Shown here piece by piece: positions 34,205 to 43,386 of a DNA stretch of 64,000 nt (positions are counted from its first letter, which is position 1; every line of letters begins with the position of its first letter). The notes beneath the pieces were generated by a model that saw nothing but the letters and a program-made list of their open reading frames with translations, did not search any database and had not been told where the DNA came from. The position numbers and the translations under genes are program-made. Origin of the DNA: Bacteriovoracaceae bacterium UBA6144. GTDB taxonomy: Bacteria > Bdellovibrionota > Bacteriovoracia > Bacteriovoracales > Bacteriovoracaceae. Location of the stretch: assembly GCA_002435705.1 (NCBI GenBank), contig DIVA01000059.1, forward strand, positions 1-64,000, read 5' to 3'.

Positions 34205-35904
34205 TCAGCTTTTGGAATAATCTCGATGGCACCAGTGGGGCACACGCGAACGCACTCCATATCCACCGTACAGCTTTCGATTTTTGAGATATCGATGACT
34301 GTCTCTTTGTCTGCGTCGCTATTGACCTTCCAGATGCCATGAGGACAGACGGCCACACATGCCTGACAAGAGGCACAGATGGTGGTGTCATGGAGGATCT
34401 TCCCCTTGGCAAACTGAGCCTCATGAACCGTGTCGTGGCTGCCCGAAGTAATAGCACGCGGTACATCTTTAATGATATCAACACGAATGGAATTAGTTGA
34501 GCCTTGCTGAAAGTACTTTCCATCACCTTGAGTCACTACGACCTTATCGCCATTCACAAGTGCTTTGGTGGTCTTTAAGTGAGTGAGAACTTTTTCCTCG
34601 AGGATATTAAGATCCCCTTCACTTGGAGTTGAAAGGTAAAAAGGTGTGATCCCCCAGTAGAGAGACATCTTGCGCACAACTTTCAGTGAGTTGGTGACTC
34701 CAAGGATTTTTGGTTTGGGACGAAAGCGAGTCATCTGTAAGCATGACTTTCCGGATTCCGTAATAGAAATAACCCATTTCGCATTGGTTTTTTCGGCAAT
34801 GATACTGGCCGCCACTTGGGTAGAGGCCGAGACACTTGAAATATCCATGTGACGAAGGGGCGGGCGCTCCGTTGGTCTCAACTCCGCTTCCTTAACAATT
34901 TGATCCATCATCTGCACCGTCTCGAGTGGATAGGCGCCAGAAGCGGTCTCACCAGAGAGCATCACGCAATCAGTTCCATCCCAGACAGCATTGGCTACGT
35001 CCGAAGCTTCCGCACGAGTAGGACGGGCATTGGTGATCATGCTCTCAAGCATCTGCGTAGCCGTGATGACAGGTTTCCCTGCTTCATTACAGTCTTTAAT
35101 CAGCTGCTTCTGGATGGAAGGCACCAGATGGTTACCCACCTCAACTCCCATGTCTCCACGAGCAATCATGATCATGTCTGAGATATCAATAATCTCTTTA
35201 ATATTGGCGATCGATTTAGGAGTTTCCACTTTAGAGACGATCGGAATATTGATCTTCATCTTATGTAACATCGATTTCACACTCAAGACATCCTCTGCTG
35301 AGCGCACAAAACTCAAAGCGACGTAATCCACTCCTTGCTTGAGTCCAAACATAAGATCTTCGTGATCTTTGTCGGTGTAGGATGGAGCCGTAACATTCAC
35401 ATTCGGGAGATTAATCCCCTTATTACTCTTAAGGATACCGCCGACCTTCACTTTGATCTTTAAGACATCGCCTTCTTTAGCGATAGCTACCGCCTCAAGC
35501 AGACCATCATCAAAAAGAATAACGGCACCGACGTGAGCATCAGAGACTAGATTTTTATAAACGGTTGGAATGAAGCGTTTTTCGTATTGAGGATATTTGA
35601 CCATCACTTCTGTGGAGCCAATAACCCACTCTTCACCAGCTGCAAGCTCTAAGGGAGTAGGGAGCTTATCAACTCGAATTTTAGGTCCTTGAAGATCAAG
35701 CAGTATCGCAATCTCACGGCCAGCGAGGCGTGAAGCCTCTCGCACATTGGCGATGCTTTTTGCGTGCCCCTCGTGAGTTCCGTGGGACATATTGATTCGA
35801 GCGGCATCAATGCCAGCATGAATCAGCTTAACCAGGGTCTCAATGGTGTTTGAAGAAGGGCCGATAGTGGCGATGATTTTTGCGCGTCTAATTGAGTTTT
35901 GCAT
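34201..35904 (-). CDS. pyk: Pyruvate kinase with C-terminal ferredoxin-type domain
   Basis: 567 residues. Residues 1-470 are a complete pyruvate kinase: IGPSSNT, MSHGTHEGH, ITATQMLESM, ANAVWDGTDCVMLSGETASG, and the C-domain (GDKVVVTQGDG). After that comes a linker and a 58-residue ferredoxin-like tail. The first motif is CASCQACVAVCP (C510, C513, C516, C520), and the second is CTVDMECVRVCP, where Asp548 stands in the second Cys position (C545, D548, C551, C555). The enzyme forms pyruvate and ATP from PEP; the tail suggests redox sensing or electron-linked regulation. It is followed by queG in one operon. Confidence 0.95.
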   Translation of the reverse strand: MQNSIRRAKIIATIGPSSNTIETLVKLIHAGIDAARINMSHGTHEGHAKSIANVREASRLAGREIAILLDLQGPKIRVDKLPTPLELAAGEEWVIGSTEVMVKYPQYEKRFIPTVYKNLVSDAHVGAVILFDDGLLEAVAIAKEGDVLKIKVKVGGILKSNKGINLPNVNVTAPSYTDKDHEDLMFGLKQGVDYVALSFVRSAEDVLSVKSMLHKMKINIPIVSKVETPKSIANIKEIIDISDMIMIARGDMGVEVGNHLVPSIQKQLIKDCNEAGKPVITATQMLESMITNARPTRAEASDVANAVWDGTDCVMLSGETASGAYPLETVQMMDQIVKEAELRPTERPPLRHMDISSVSASTQVAASIIAEKTNAKWVISITESGKSCLQMTRFRPKPKILGVTNSLKVVRKMSLYWGITPFYLSTPSEGDLNILEEKVLTHLKTTKALVNGDKVVVTQGDGKYFQQGSTNSIRVDIIKDVPRAITSGSHDTVHEAQFAKGKILHDTTICASCQACVAVCPHGIWKVNSDADKETVIDISKIESCTVDMECVRVCPTGAIEIIPKAE

Positions 35905-35913
35905 AACTCAATC

Positions 35914-37857
35914 TTAGCCCATTCGCTTATACTCGTTCAACTGATCAATTTGCTGTTTCTGAGAGAGTTTCAATTGATTCATCTGATTTTCGTACTGCGA
36001 GATTAACTGAGCTTTTTCTTGCTCCATAGCAGCCTTCAGGGACTTCATTTCAGCTGAATGACGGGCCTGCCTCTCTGCAATAGTTTTAGCCATCAGGGCA
36101 TCTTTAACCTTAAGTTTGGCCTCATAGTCATTGACGAGTTGTTTGTTTTGCAGCTCATTCAACTGGCTTTGGTTATCCATTTTTTGCTGAAAACTATCTG
36201 AAAGCTGAAGAATTTTGTTATTGAAATTTGTATCTCGAGCATCCATTAAAGCTTGGTTGGCCTTTTGATCTGCAATTTTCTTCTCGTTATAGAGTTCTTG
36301 CTGAAGACGAATTTGGTTGTCCGCATTCTCCATCACCATCGAAACTTTCAGATCGAGATCCTGGCGGAGGCGAGAGTTTTCACGCTCCATTGTCTTCATG
36401 CGAGATTCATAGTTACCAACGGTTGAATCCATGAGTTTTCCAAAGTTGCGGCGCAACTCTAGAATCTCTTCGTTTCGAGCTTTATTAGCATTGTTTATAA
36501 ATTCAATCTTCTCTTCATTCGTCGTGCTCTTGAGTTCAGAGACAAAGCGTTCGTTTTTATCCTGAAGATCTAGTAACGACTTATTGAAGTTATCTTTAAG
36601 CTTGTGCAGCTGAGATGAAGATTGATTTCTCTCCTGCATCAAGTGTTCTTCGTGCCGGATCCGATCAGCTTGCTGACTGGCCATTTGTGCCTTGAGCGTG
36701 CGAGCCGAAGCTTCTTTCTGTTTGGCCACATCAACGATTTTATCAGCAATCAATTCTTTTTCTTTCTTTTCTTGTCGACCAATCGCTTCAGAGGCTTCAC
36801 TTTGCAAAGTGTCTCTGTATTGCTCCCGCTCTCTGATGGCTCGTTCATCATAGGATTTACGGGCGTCACCGAGATTCTCTTTTAAGCGATTAATTTTATC
36901 CGTATAGACAACGTCGTCCTTCAAACCCTGTTGGCGCTGGATGACTTCTGCAAATTCGCCTTGCCCATTATCACGGCGACGCTTGTCGAGATCAATGTTG
37001 CGCAGCTGGCGCTCGTAGTTTGAGCGAATCCCAGCAAGCTCACTCTGGTGATTTTTATTTGTCTTATAGTCTTGTTCTTTCTGCTTACTTAAGAATTCTT
37101 GATTCTTCTTGGTGTAATCATCCGTCATCTTCTCAGCGCGAGTATTGAAATTACTGGAGACCTTGCCCACTTTCGTTTTCACATAGTCTTGATTGAGTTC
37201 TTTCTCAGCTTCGTAAGCTGCTTTCGTTCTCTCAAGATCCTGCTGGAGACCTTCTTTTAATTGAAATCTCTTACCTGCTTCATCTTTATAAATGGTCTTG
37301 AGCTGGTCTTCGTGAGCACGAGTCAACTGGCTCTTTTCGAGATTCATTTGATCTCGACTTTCAGCTCCTGAGCCCGCAAACTTCTTGGCAAATTCTTCGA
37401 TCTTTTCATCTTTATCTTTAGTCAGTCTCGCAACGTTCTGCTGATAACGATTATCTTTTTCTGTATTAATTGTTTGATTGAAATCTTTATCGTTTAGGCG
37501 AGCTTTCTCGTAGGAATCGCTAATATGGCTCATCTTTTGGTCAAATTCTTTTCTTAAATTCTCACGCTGCTTTGTAAAACGATCGAGCTCTTCGCGGTTA
37601 ATCTTATGAAAATTTTCTTTTTCACTATCCACCAGATGGTTTGTCTTCTCTTGAATAGAATCAAGGTTTGCTTGGTAGTCTTTTTCTAGTTTTGTTTTAT
37701 CGCGAAGGAATACTTCTGATTGCTTTTTTTGGACTGCCGAATGACGGGACACTTCATCAGAGAGACGCTTAGTAGTGTACTCTCGATCCTTTTGGATCGT
37801 GTTTTGAAAGTTTTCTCTTTCTCGCGCCAATGCTTTTGTGTAATCCACACCTTTCAT
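35914..37857 (-). CDS. Large coiled-coil protein
   Basis: 647 residues, almost all of which are Glu/Lys/Gln/Arg-rich heptad-type helix (REREQYRDTLQSEASEAIGR and similar), with no signal peptide or membrane segment. It is predicted to be one long cytoplasmic coiled coil, like intermediate-filament-type bacterial proteins. I recognise no family. It ends 9 bp before the pyruvate kinase start, so the two are likely co-transcribed. Confidence 0.8.
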   Translation of the reverse strand: MKGVDYTKALARERENFQNTIQKDREYTTKRLSDEVSRHSAVQKKQSEVFLRDKTKLEKDYQANLDSIQEKTNHLVDSEKENFHKINREELDRFTKQRENLRKEFDQKMSHISDSYEKARLNDKDFNQTINTEKDNRYQQNVARLTKDKDEKIEEFAKKFAGSGAESRDQMNLEKSQLTRAHEDQLKTIYKDEAGKRFQLKEGLQQDLERTKAAYEAEKELNQDYVKTKVGKVSSNFNTRAEKMTDDYTKKNQEFLSKQKEQDYKTNKNHQSELAGIRSNYERQLRNIDLDKRRRDNGQGEFAEVIQRQQGLKDDVVYTDKINRLKENLGDARKSYDERAIREREQYRDTLQSEASEAIGRQEKKEKELIADKIVDVAKQKEASARTLKAQMASQQADRIRHEEHLMQERNQSSSQLHKLKDNFNKSLLDLQDKNERFVSELKSTTNEEKIEFINNANKARNEEILELRRNFGKLMDSTVGNYESRMKTMERENSRLRQDLDLKVSMVMENADNQIRLQQELYNEKKIADQKANQALMDARDTNFNNKILQLSDSFQQKMDNQSQLNELQNKQLVNDYEAKLKVKDALMAKTIAERQARHSAEMKSLKAAMEQEKAQLISQYENQMNQLKLSQKQQIDQLNEYKRMG

Positions 37858-37915
37858 GCATTTTCCTCACAGGGTACATTCCTTGACCCTAAATAAAAGC
37901 TTAGCATGTGGTGGC

Positions 37916-37956
37916 AAAAAAAAAGCCTTGGGAAAATTCTGCAACTTCCCCAAGGC
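37916..37956 (-). terminator. Terminator of the DsbA-like gene
   Basis: On the minus strand GCCTTGGGGAA and TTTTCCCAAGGC form a long stem, then T9. It separates the DsbA-like gene from the coiled-coil gene. Confidence 0.9.
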
Positions 37957-37989
37957 CTGATGTAATATCCGTGACTTACTTGACTAAAA

Positions 37990-39018
37990 CTAGCGAGCAA
38001 GCTCCTCATCAATCAATTCTGAGAACACTTCTATGGGCTGTGCCCCATTGATTAACTGGCCGTTGACGAAAAATGTCGGAGTTGATTTTACCTTCAATGC
38101 TTTGCCTTGCTCCATATCTTTCTTAACCTGATCGAGATACTTGTTGCTCGTCAGGCATGCATCAAAAGCTTCAGATTTTACGCCCACTTTTTTAGCTAGG
38201 TTTTTGAGAGCATCAATACTTAACTGATCTTGATTCGCAAACATTTCATCATGCATTTTCCAGAACAAACTAGAACTTTGCTCATTGGCACAAAGTCCCG
38301 CGACAGCAGCGCCTTCAGCTTGATTATGAAATGGAAGAGGAAAGTTTTTAAAAGCAATTTGAATCTTATCGCCGTACTTTTTCTTAAGATCTGTCATCAC
38401 CTGTGCGCCTCGAGAACAAAACGGGCACTGGAAATCTGAGAACTCAACGATAGTAACCTTCGCACTCTTGCTACCGATCGTAGGAGCATTACCTACTTCA
38501 ACATTCGAGGTTGGGCGGCGAGGCTTTTGCATGAACACGTCAACCGGACTCTTCGCCGTTTGTTGAGCAAGCCACTTATCAGTTGCTTCTTTTTTCTTCT
38601 CCATCTCAAGGTAGCCCTTGATCTTCTCGCGAACCATTGGATTGAGATGCTCTTGAGGAATTTGTTGCTTTTTAATAAAGGCATCAATGTCTTTCTCTGA
38701 GACTACTACTCCACTGGCAATAAATTTTTCAAGATACTCATCGTTTGAGAGACCTTTCTTTTTTGGATCTTGATCCATAATTTTTTGCATAACTAAAGAA
38801 CGCAAACGATTGAACTTCACTTCAAAAAGTTTTTGTTCAGCATCGTAGAGTTCGGCTTCAATCCCATCATTGAGCTCTGCCTCAGTGATTTCGATTGTTC
38901 CCATCTTAGCGACAACACCATTTTGCGTAGCAGGCTTGAAATTAAAGGCCGGTTTAGAAACAGACTCTGAACAACTCACCATAAAAACTAACGACAACAA
39001 CACGAGAATGAACTTCAT
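37990..39018 (-). CDS. DsbA-like thioredoxin-fold lipoprotein with SurA-like N-terminal region
   Basis: 342 residues. Lipoprotein leader MKFILVLLSLVFMVSC (lipobox MVSC). Residues 30-150 are helical, resembling a SurA N-domain (MGTIEITEAELNDGIEAEL). Residues 165-340 are a DsbA-like thioredoxin fold: FSDFQCPFCSRG holds the CxxC active site, and the cis-proline is in STPTFFVNG. It is expected to be a membrane-tethered thiol oxidase or isomerase with chaperone-like ability. Confidence 0.88.
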   Translation of the reverse strand: MKFILVLLSLVFMVSCSESVSKPAFNFKPATQNGVVAKMGTIEITEAELNDGIEAELYDAEQKLFEVKFNRLRSLVMQKIMDQDPKKKGLSNDEYLEKFIASGVVVSEKDIDAFIKKQQIPQEHLNPMVREKIKGYLEMEKKKEATDKWLAQQTAKSPVDVFMQKPRRPTSNVEVGNAPTIGSKSAKVTIVEFSDFQCPFCSRGAQVMTDLKKKYGDKIQIAFKNFPLPFHNQAEGAAVAGLCANEQSSSLFWKMHDEMFANQDQLSIDALKNLAKKVGVKSEAFDACLTSNKYLDQVKKDMEQGKALKVKSTPTFFVNGQLINGAQPIEVFSELIDEELAR

Positions 39019-39091
39019 AGAAACTCCTTAACTAAAAAAAGAAATAATAGCAGGAAATAATCAGGTCAGTCCAAGAAAGCAAAAAAGTCGG

Positions 39092-40810
39092 TTAATTTTT
39101 TAAATGCTCAATGAATTCTTGGAAAAGATCAGAGCTGTGCATTAACTCTGAAGGAACACCACTATCAACCAGCCTCCCCTCTTTCATCACCAGTAACTTT
39201 GTGGCCGATAAAATAGTCTCTAATCGATGAGTCACTATAATCGTCAAGCTGTGTCGCTGAACGATAAGAACCAAATCTCTCAGCGCCTTTTCGAGATCCG
39301 GATCGAGGCCAGAAGAAACCTCATCAAAGAGCACAATAGGCTTACGTAAAAAACAGGCCCTAAGACCACTTAAAAGTTGCTTCTGACCTAATGAGAGTGA
39401 CTTCACATCTATTAACGTGTCAGGACCTATGCCCCAGCGCCCAAGATAGGGAAGAGCTTTTTGAGCATTGACCCAAAATTCCTTAAAGCCTGGGACATTT
39501 AACTCAAGCGCTATATTAAACTCAACCGAGCTCGAGAAGACATGAGAGTCCTGAGAGACGAGACTTACTAATTGGCAGAGCTGACCGAGATCTTGCTCAT
39601 TTTGTGCCTGAAGTTCATGAGTTCCATCCACCAGCACCGAACCACTAAAACTTCCGTGCTGACCTGAGAGGAGTCTGAGCAAGGTCGATTTACCACACCC
39701 TGACATTCCAATAATTCCAACCAACTCTCCCGTCTGTGCTTTAAAATGAATGTCCCGAAGCTCAAACGCAGTTTCATCAGCACGCTGATAGGAGAAATGA
39801 TTCACTTTCACTTCCATTGAACTCTTCATCTCTAGGACAGTTCGGTGCAACTCTTTTGTGCCAGCAAAATGCTGATGAAAATCCATGATCCGATCAAGAC
39901 CCGTGCGCGCTCTTTGGATACTAGAAATTTTCCCAGCGACCTCTTTGATAGGAGAGATAGATTTTTGAATTAAGTCGATAAGTACTGCCAAAAGTGCCAT
40001 CCGCCCCATTTGACCTTCAGGAAAAAACACTAAAACGGCTGCCAGTAAAATGGGATAGAGTGATTCGGCTGCTGAGTAATAACCTGCGTCCCAAACGTTT
40101 GACTTCAACTGCTTTTTTAAAAAATCATCAAACACCGCATCTCCGCGACGAGAAGCGTATTGAGCGTGTGGGGTAAAGGCGAGCTCCCTTAAGCCCTTGG
40201 TCACATCGGCTACAACACGGGACAGGAGTCCAGTGACCTTACGGACTTCTGTAAACACCACACCCATTTTGCGACTTCCCCATACTAAGAGGACACAGGC
40301 CACCACCTCTAAGGCAAATAAGCCGATCCCCACACTTGCATTGAGGCGAAGAAACCCGATGAGAGAGGAGAGAATGAAAATGAAATCAATCACAATGGCA
40401 AAAGCACCTGAAGTGACAAGTTCCTTGACCGAATCACTATCAGTCATCACTCGCGCTAAGACCTCACCTAAGGGGAATTCATCTTCCATCCCTTTACGTT
40501 TTACTTTCAGAGGAGCCTTCATCCAAAGCCCAAAAGTTTTTGATCGAGTCTGCACGAGAAGCTCCTGAACGAAGCGATAGACACTGATCTGATAACCTAC
40601 TCGATTGATGTATTCAGCAACAAATAGACCAGCTAAATAATAAAAAGCCGTATTGCCATTTTTGAAATCGTTATAAAAATTTTCAGTCATTGACGGCAAA
40701 AGTAAACCGATGGCCCCCGTGATGACCATATGCAAACCTATGACAATTAACCATCCTCTTCCCTTTTCAGGTAGAAGGATTGGCAACCATTTGTTCTTGA
40801 AAGAATTCAA
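39092..40810 (-). CDS. ABC exporter half-transporter, canonical-Walker subunit
   Basis: 572 residues: a six-helix permease domain (1-300) fused to an ATPase domain. Walker A GMSGCGKST, Q-loop LVSQDS, signature LSLGQ (non-canonical; LSGGQ is usual), Walker B VLFDEVSSGLD with the catalytic glutamate, and H-loop VTHRLE. The start is a TTG at 40810 with GGAG 6 nt upstream, inside the partner gene. Its signature mate would be the Walker of the partner, so it should form the second half of a heterodimer. Confidence 0.9.
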   Translation of the reverse strand: MNSFKNKWLPILLPEKGRGWLIVIGLHMVITGAIGLLLPSMTENFYNDFKNGNTAFYYLAGLFVAEYINRVGYQISVYRFVQELLVQTRSKTFGLWMKAPLKVKRKGMEDEFPLGEVLARVMTDSDSVKELVTSGAFAIVIDFIFILSSLIGFLRLNASVGIGLFALEVVACVLLVWGSRKMGVVFTEVRKVTGLLSRVVADVTKGLRELAFTPHAQYASRRGDAVFDDFLKKQLKSNVWDAGYYSAAESLYPILLAAVLVFFPEGQMGRMALLAVLIDLIQKSISPIKEVAGKISSIQRARTGLDRIMDFHQHFAGTKELHRTVLEMKSSMEVKVNHFSYQRADETAFELRDIHFKAQTGELVGIIGMSGCGKSTLLRLLSGQHGSFSGSVLVDGTHELQAQNEQDLGQLCQLVSLVSQDSHVFSSSVEFNIALELNVPGFKEFWVNAQKALPYLGRWGIGPDTLIDVKSLSLGQKQLLSGLRACFLRKPIVLFDEVSSGLDPDLEKALRDLVLIVQRHSLTIIVTHRLETILSATKLLVMKEGRLVDSGVPSELMHSSDLFQEFIEHLKN

Positions 40811-42476
40811 GAAACACTCCCTTCAACTCTTTGTCTCCCATGGCCTTAATGCCAACCTTAGGATCAAGAAGCATTGATTGATCACACATCTTTACTGTCG
40901 TTAAACGATGTGAGGTTAAAATAAAAGTTCGACCTCGACAGAGTGAGCTCTCTTTAAGTTGAGTGATAATTTTTCTCTCAAGCACTATGTCGACGGATGA
41001 AAAAGGATCATCCCATAGGATCACTTCTGCTTGAGAAAGAAGCGAGCGCACGAGGCTCAGGCGCTTCGCTTGACCGCCAGAGAGTCGCTTGCCATTTTCT
41101 CCCACTTCAATTGTCAGGATGTCCTCACCATTGAGTGCTAAAAGATCAAGACCAAAGAGTTTGAGAAGTGAGCGCGCTTCCAGCTCAAGTTGTGGAGTCT
41201 TTTCTTTGCCTAAAAAGATATTCGCTTCAATCGTATCATTAAAGAGATAAGGTTCCTGCTGAACCATTGAAAAGCTGATCTCTCTTGCTGCCAAACGATG
41301 GCCCATCTTTTTTAGAATTTCACTTTTGCCAGATCCCGTTTCTCCACAAATGACAAACCACTGTGCTTTAGCAAGTCTAAGCGCTAAGGTTGTATCCCAA
41401 TATGGGAGGCTGAATTCAAAAGCATTCTCCGAGACTTTGATCTCACTCTTCCACTGACTCTCGTCAGGATTGAGGGTTCGAAGCTCCGTGTGAAGATTCT
41501 TCACTCGCTTCCAAGCAGCAAGTCCTTGCGATGTCACTACCGCCATCCAGGATAAGAACATGAGTGGCTCAAGCATCAGGAACAGATAGCCTGCAAAAAA
41601 CACCAAGTCCGATGTGCCACCCCCGTTTTGTCGCACGATCAGTGCCCCCCAGAGCAAAGAGAGACCAAGGCCCAGGCGGATAAGGGGAAACCCCAGAGCA
41701 AACCCGACCGAAGATTTAAAAAAGAACCCCATCTCAAGCCATGAAAGCTCATTAAAACGTTCGATGAAGGTTGTTTCACGATGATAATTTTTTACGGTCG
41801 CTTTCGCGGCGTAACTTTCAATCACATGATTCTGTACTTGCCCTTGGGCATCGAGAGCAGCTTTCGCGTATTTTTGAAAAGCGGCTACCAAGGTTGAAAA
41901 AATTAACACCGAGGCACCCATCGGGATAAACGCCACCCACAGATTCGAGTCTGCTTGGTTGAGACGAGGAATCATCACAAAGGCTGCAACGATCACGTTT
42001 CCGAGCTGGAGGAGCGCGAACCCAACGAAGGCACGAAGATTGTTAAAGTCATTAAACAGCACTTGATACAGTTGCCCATCATTCCAGTTAGCGTAGCGTG
42101 CTGGTGGTGCCTTCTCCATTTCCTGGAGCATTTCTGTGCGTAGAATTTTTTGCTGAAAGCGTGCGGGGGTAAAAAACAAAAGCCTTGAAAGTGTGCGAAA
42201 AACCAAAATACCAAGGGCAATCAGCATAAAGGTTTGAACCGGTGCTGCCGGCATCTCACCCGACCCCTCAGCGACATCGGTCAATAGCTTCACTTGGGCG
42301 GGTAATTCCGTTTGCAATCTATGCAAAACATAGAGAGAAGCAAAAGCACCTAAGTACCAATACCAAAATTCAAAGAAATGAGCGATCAGCCAAGGAATAA
42401 ACCGTCGCTTAAGGCGTGTGGACATAAGATCATCACGATAGCCTTGCGCAGCTAGCCATGTCAGTGAAAACCTCAC
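40767..42476 (-). CDS. ABC exporter half-transporter, degenerate-Walker-B subunit
   Basis: 569 residues: permease plus ATPase domain. Walker A GETGSGKS, canonical signature LSGGQ, but Walker B reads VILWDDPFSSVD, with Asp in place of the catalytic Glu, and H-loop LTSHRL. The GTG start at 42476 is uncertain; an ATG at 42425 is also possible, with weak Shine-Dalgarno in both cases. The 44-bp overlap with the downstream partner points to a coupled heterodimer. Substrate unknown. Confidence 0.9.
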   Translation of the reverse strand: MRFSLTWLAAQGYRDDLMSTRLKRRFIPWLIAHFFEFWYWYLGAFASLYVLHRLQTELPAQVKLLTDVAEGSGEMPAAPVQTFMLIALGILVFRTLSRLLFFTPARFQQKILRTEMLQEMEKAPPARYANWNDGQLYQVLFNDFNNLRAFVGFALLQLGNVIVAAFVMIPRLNQADSNLWVAFIPMGASVLIFSTLVAAFQKYAKAALDAQGQVQNHVIESYAAKATVKNYHRETTFIERFNELSWLEMGFFFKSSVGFALGFPLIRLGLGLSLLWGALIVRQNGGGTSDLVFFAGYLFLMLEPLMFLSWMAVVTSQGLAAWKRVKNLHTELRTLNPDESQWKSEIKVSENAFEFSLPYWDTTLALRLAKAQWFVICGETGSGKSEILKKMGHRLAAREISFSMVQQEPYLFNDTIEANIFLGKEKTPQLELEARSLLKLFGLDLLALNGEDILTIEVGENGKRLSGGQAKRLSLVRSLLSQAEVILWDDPFSSVDIVLERKIITQLKESSLCRGRTFILTSHRLTTVKMCDQSMLLDPKVGIKAMGDKELKGVFLEFFQEQMVANPST

Positions 42477-42485
42477 TCTCTTCGC

Positions 42486-42514
42486 TAGACAAAAAGCAGG
42501 AAAATTCCTAGGAT
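42486..42514 (+). promoter_or_regulatory. Promoter of tRNA-Val
   Basis: TAGACA (42486-42491), 17-bp spacer, TAGGAT (42509-42514), ending 9 bp before the tRNA. The spacing and position fit a sigma-70 promoter. Confidence 0.6.
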
Positions 42515-42523
42515 GTCAGGCAC

Positions 42524-42600
42524 GCGCCCTTAGCTCAGTTGGTTAGAGTATTACCTTGACATGGTAGGGGTCACAAGTTCGAATCTTGTAGGGCGCACCA
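42524..42600 (+). tRNA. tRNA-Val (GAC)
   Basis: 77 nt with acceptor GCGCCCT/AGGGCGC, encoded CCA, D-arm TAGCTCAGTTGGTTAGAGT, anticodon loop TTGACAT between TACC and GGTA, and T-loop TTCGAAT. It marks the edge of the second accessory patch. Confidence 0.95.
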
Positions 42601-42714
42601 TTTTTTCTTCGAGTCTGACTCATCCTTTCTTTCATCAAAGTTCCACCCATTTTCTTATTTCTTAATAGTTTTTGTATTTAATGCAGCCAGGACAATCGAT
42701 ACTAACTCATAGGT

Positions 42715-42894
42715 TCATCCGCTAGATTTGAAAACACGGACACAGGGTTCCATTACGTCACTGCCATTTGTGCGAATAACTGCATCGTTATGAATACACC
42801 TCAACTCTCCCACTTTTATGAGAGATTTAACAGCTTCAGGAATTAAGTGAAGTTTTTTTTCTGAAGGAGAAGATTCCCTTAAGCAGTCGAACCG
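42715..42894 (-). pseudogene. Open gene fragment in frame after the lipoprotein stop
   Basis: After the TAG at 42895-42897, 59 codons stay open in the same frame until TGA 42715-42717, ending with MEPCVRVFKSSG. No start codon with a Shine-Dalgarno site is visible. It may be the C-terminal remnant of another secreted gene or a readthrough tail. The remaining 114 bp up to tRNA-Val hold nothing I can identify. Confidence 0.35.
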
Positions 42895-43386
42895 CTAGAG
42901 CAATTGCTTAATATTTTTAGGATCGCCCCCCCAATAAATCATACGCGTCTTCTTTTCCTTGTCCAACTTGTCATAAGCAAAACCAACCCCAAGCTTTTCG
43001 CTGTACTCTGATACATCAAGTTGAATGTAATCAATTCCTCTTTTAGGGTGCTCGTATGTCTTCCAATCATCCGACTTCAGCTTTTCCTTGACCAAGCTAG
43101 AAGAAACTTCCTCGCCATTCCCCACAGGAGCCACAATCGAGATAATCTTTCTGTCTTTCTTTTGCACAGTGATCGAGAGAGAAAATATTTTTATTTTGTC
43201 TTCTATCCCATAAACTTCATATTCTACATCCTGATCCACCATACGAAGCCCGTCTATATTTTCAATTGCGACACGAATATCTCTAGAATTCCATACTGAC
43301 TGGAGCTTTAAAATTCGATCCTGAGAACCTTCTTCTTTCGAGCTACATCCAATTAGCATTACTAACCATACGATAAAAATTTTCAT
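42895..43386 (-). CDS. Hypothetical lipoprotein
   Basis: 163 residues with leader MKIFIVWLVMLIGC (lipobox LIGC). The mature region is a charged alpha/beta mix with no family I recognise. Its start overlaps the stop of the HELAH gene (ATGA). It belongs to the patch between tRNA-Val and mtgA. Confidence 0.65.
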   Translation of the reverse strand: MKIFIVWLVMLIGCSSKEEGSQDRILKLQSVWNSRDIRVAIENIDGLRMVDQDVEYEVYGIEDKIKIFSLSITVQKKDRKIISIVAPVGNGEEVSSSLVKEKLKSDDWKTYEHPKRGIDYIQLDVSEYSEKLGVGFAYDKLDKEKKTRMIYWGGDPKNIKQLL

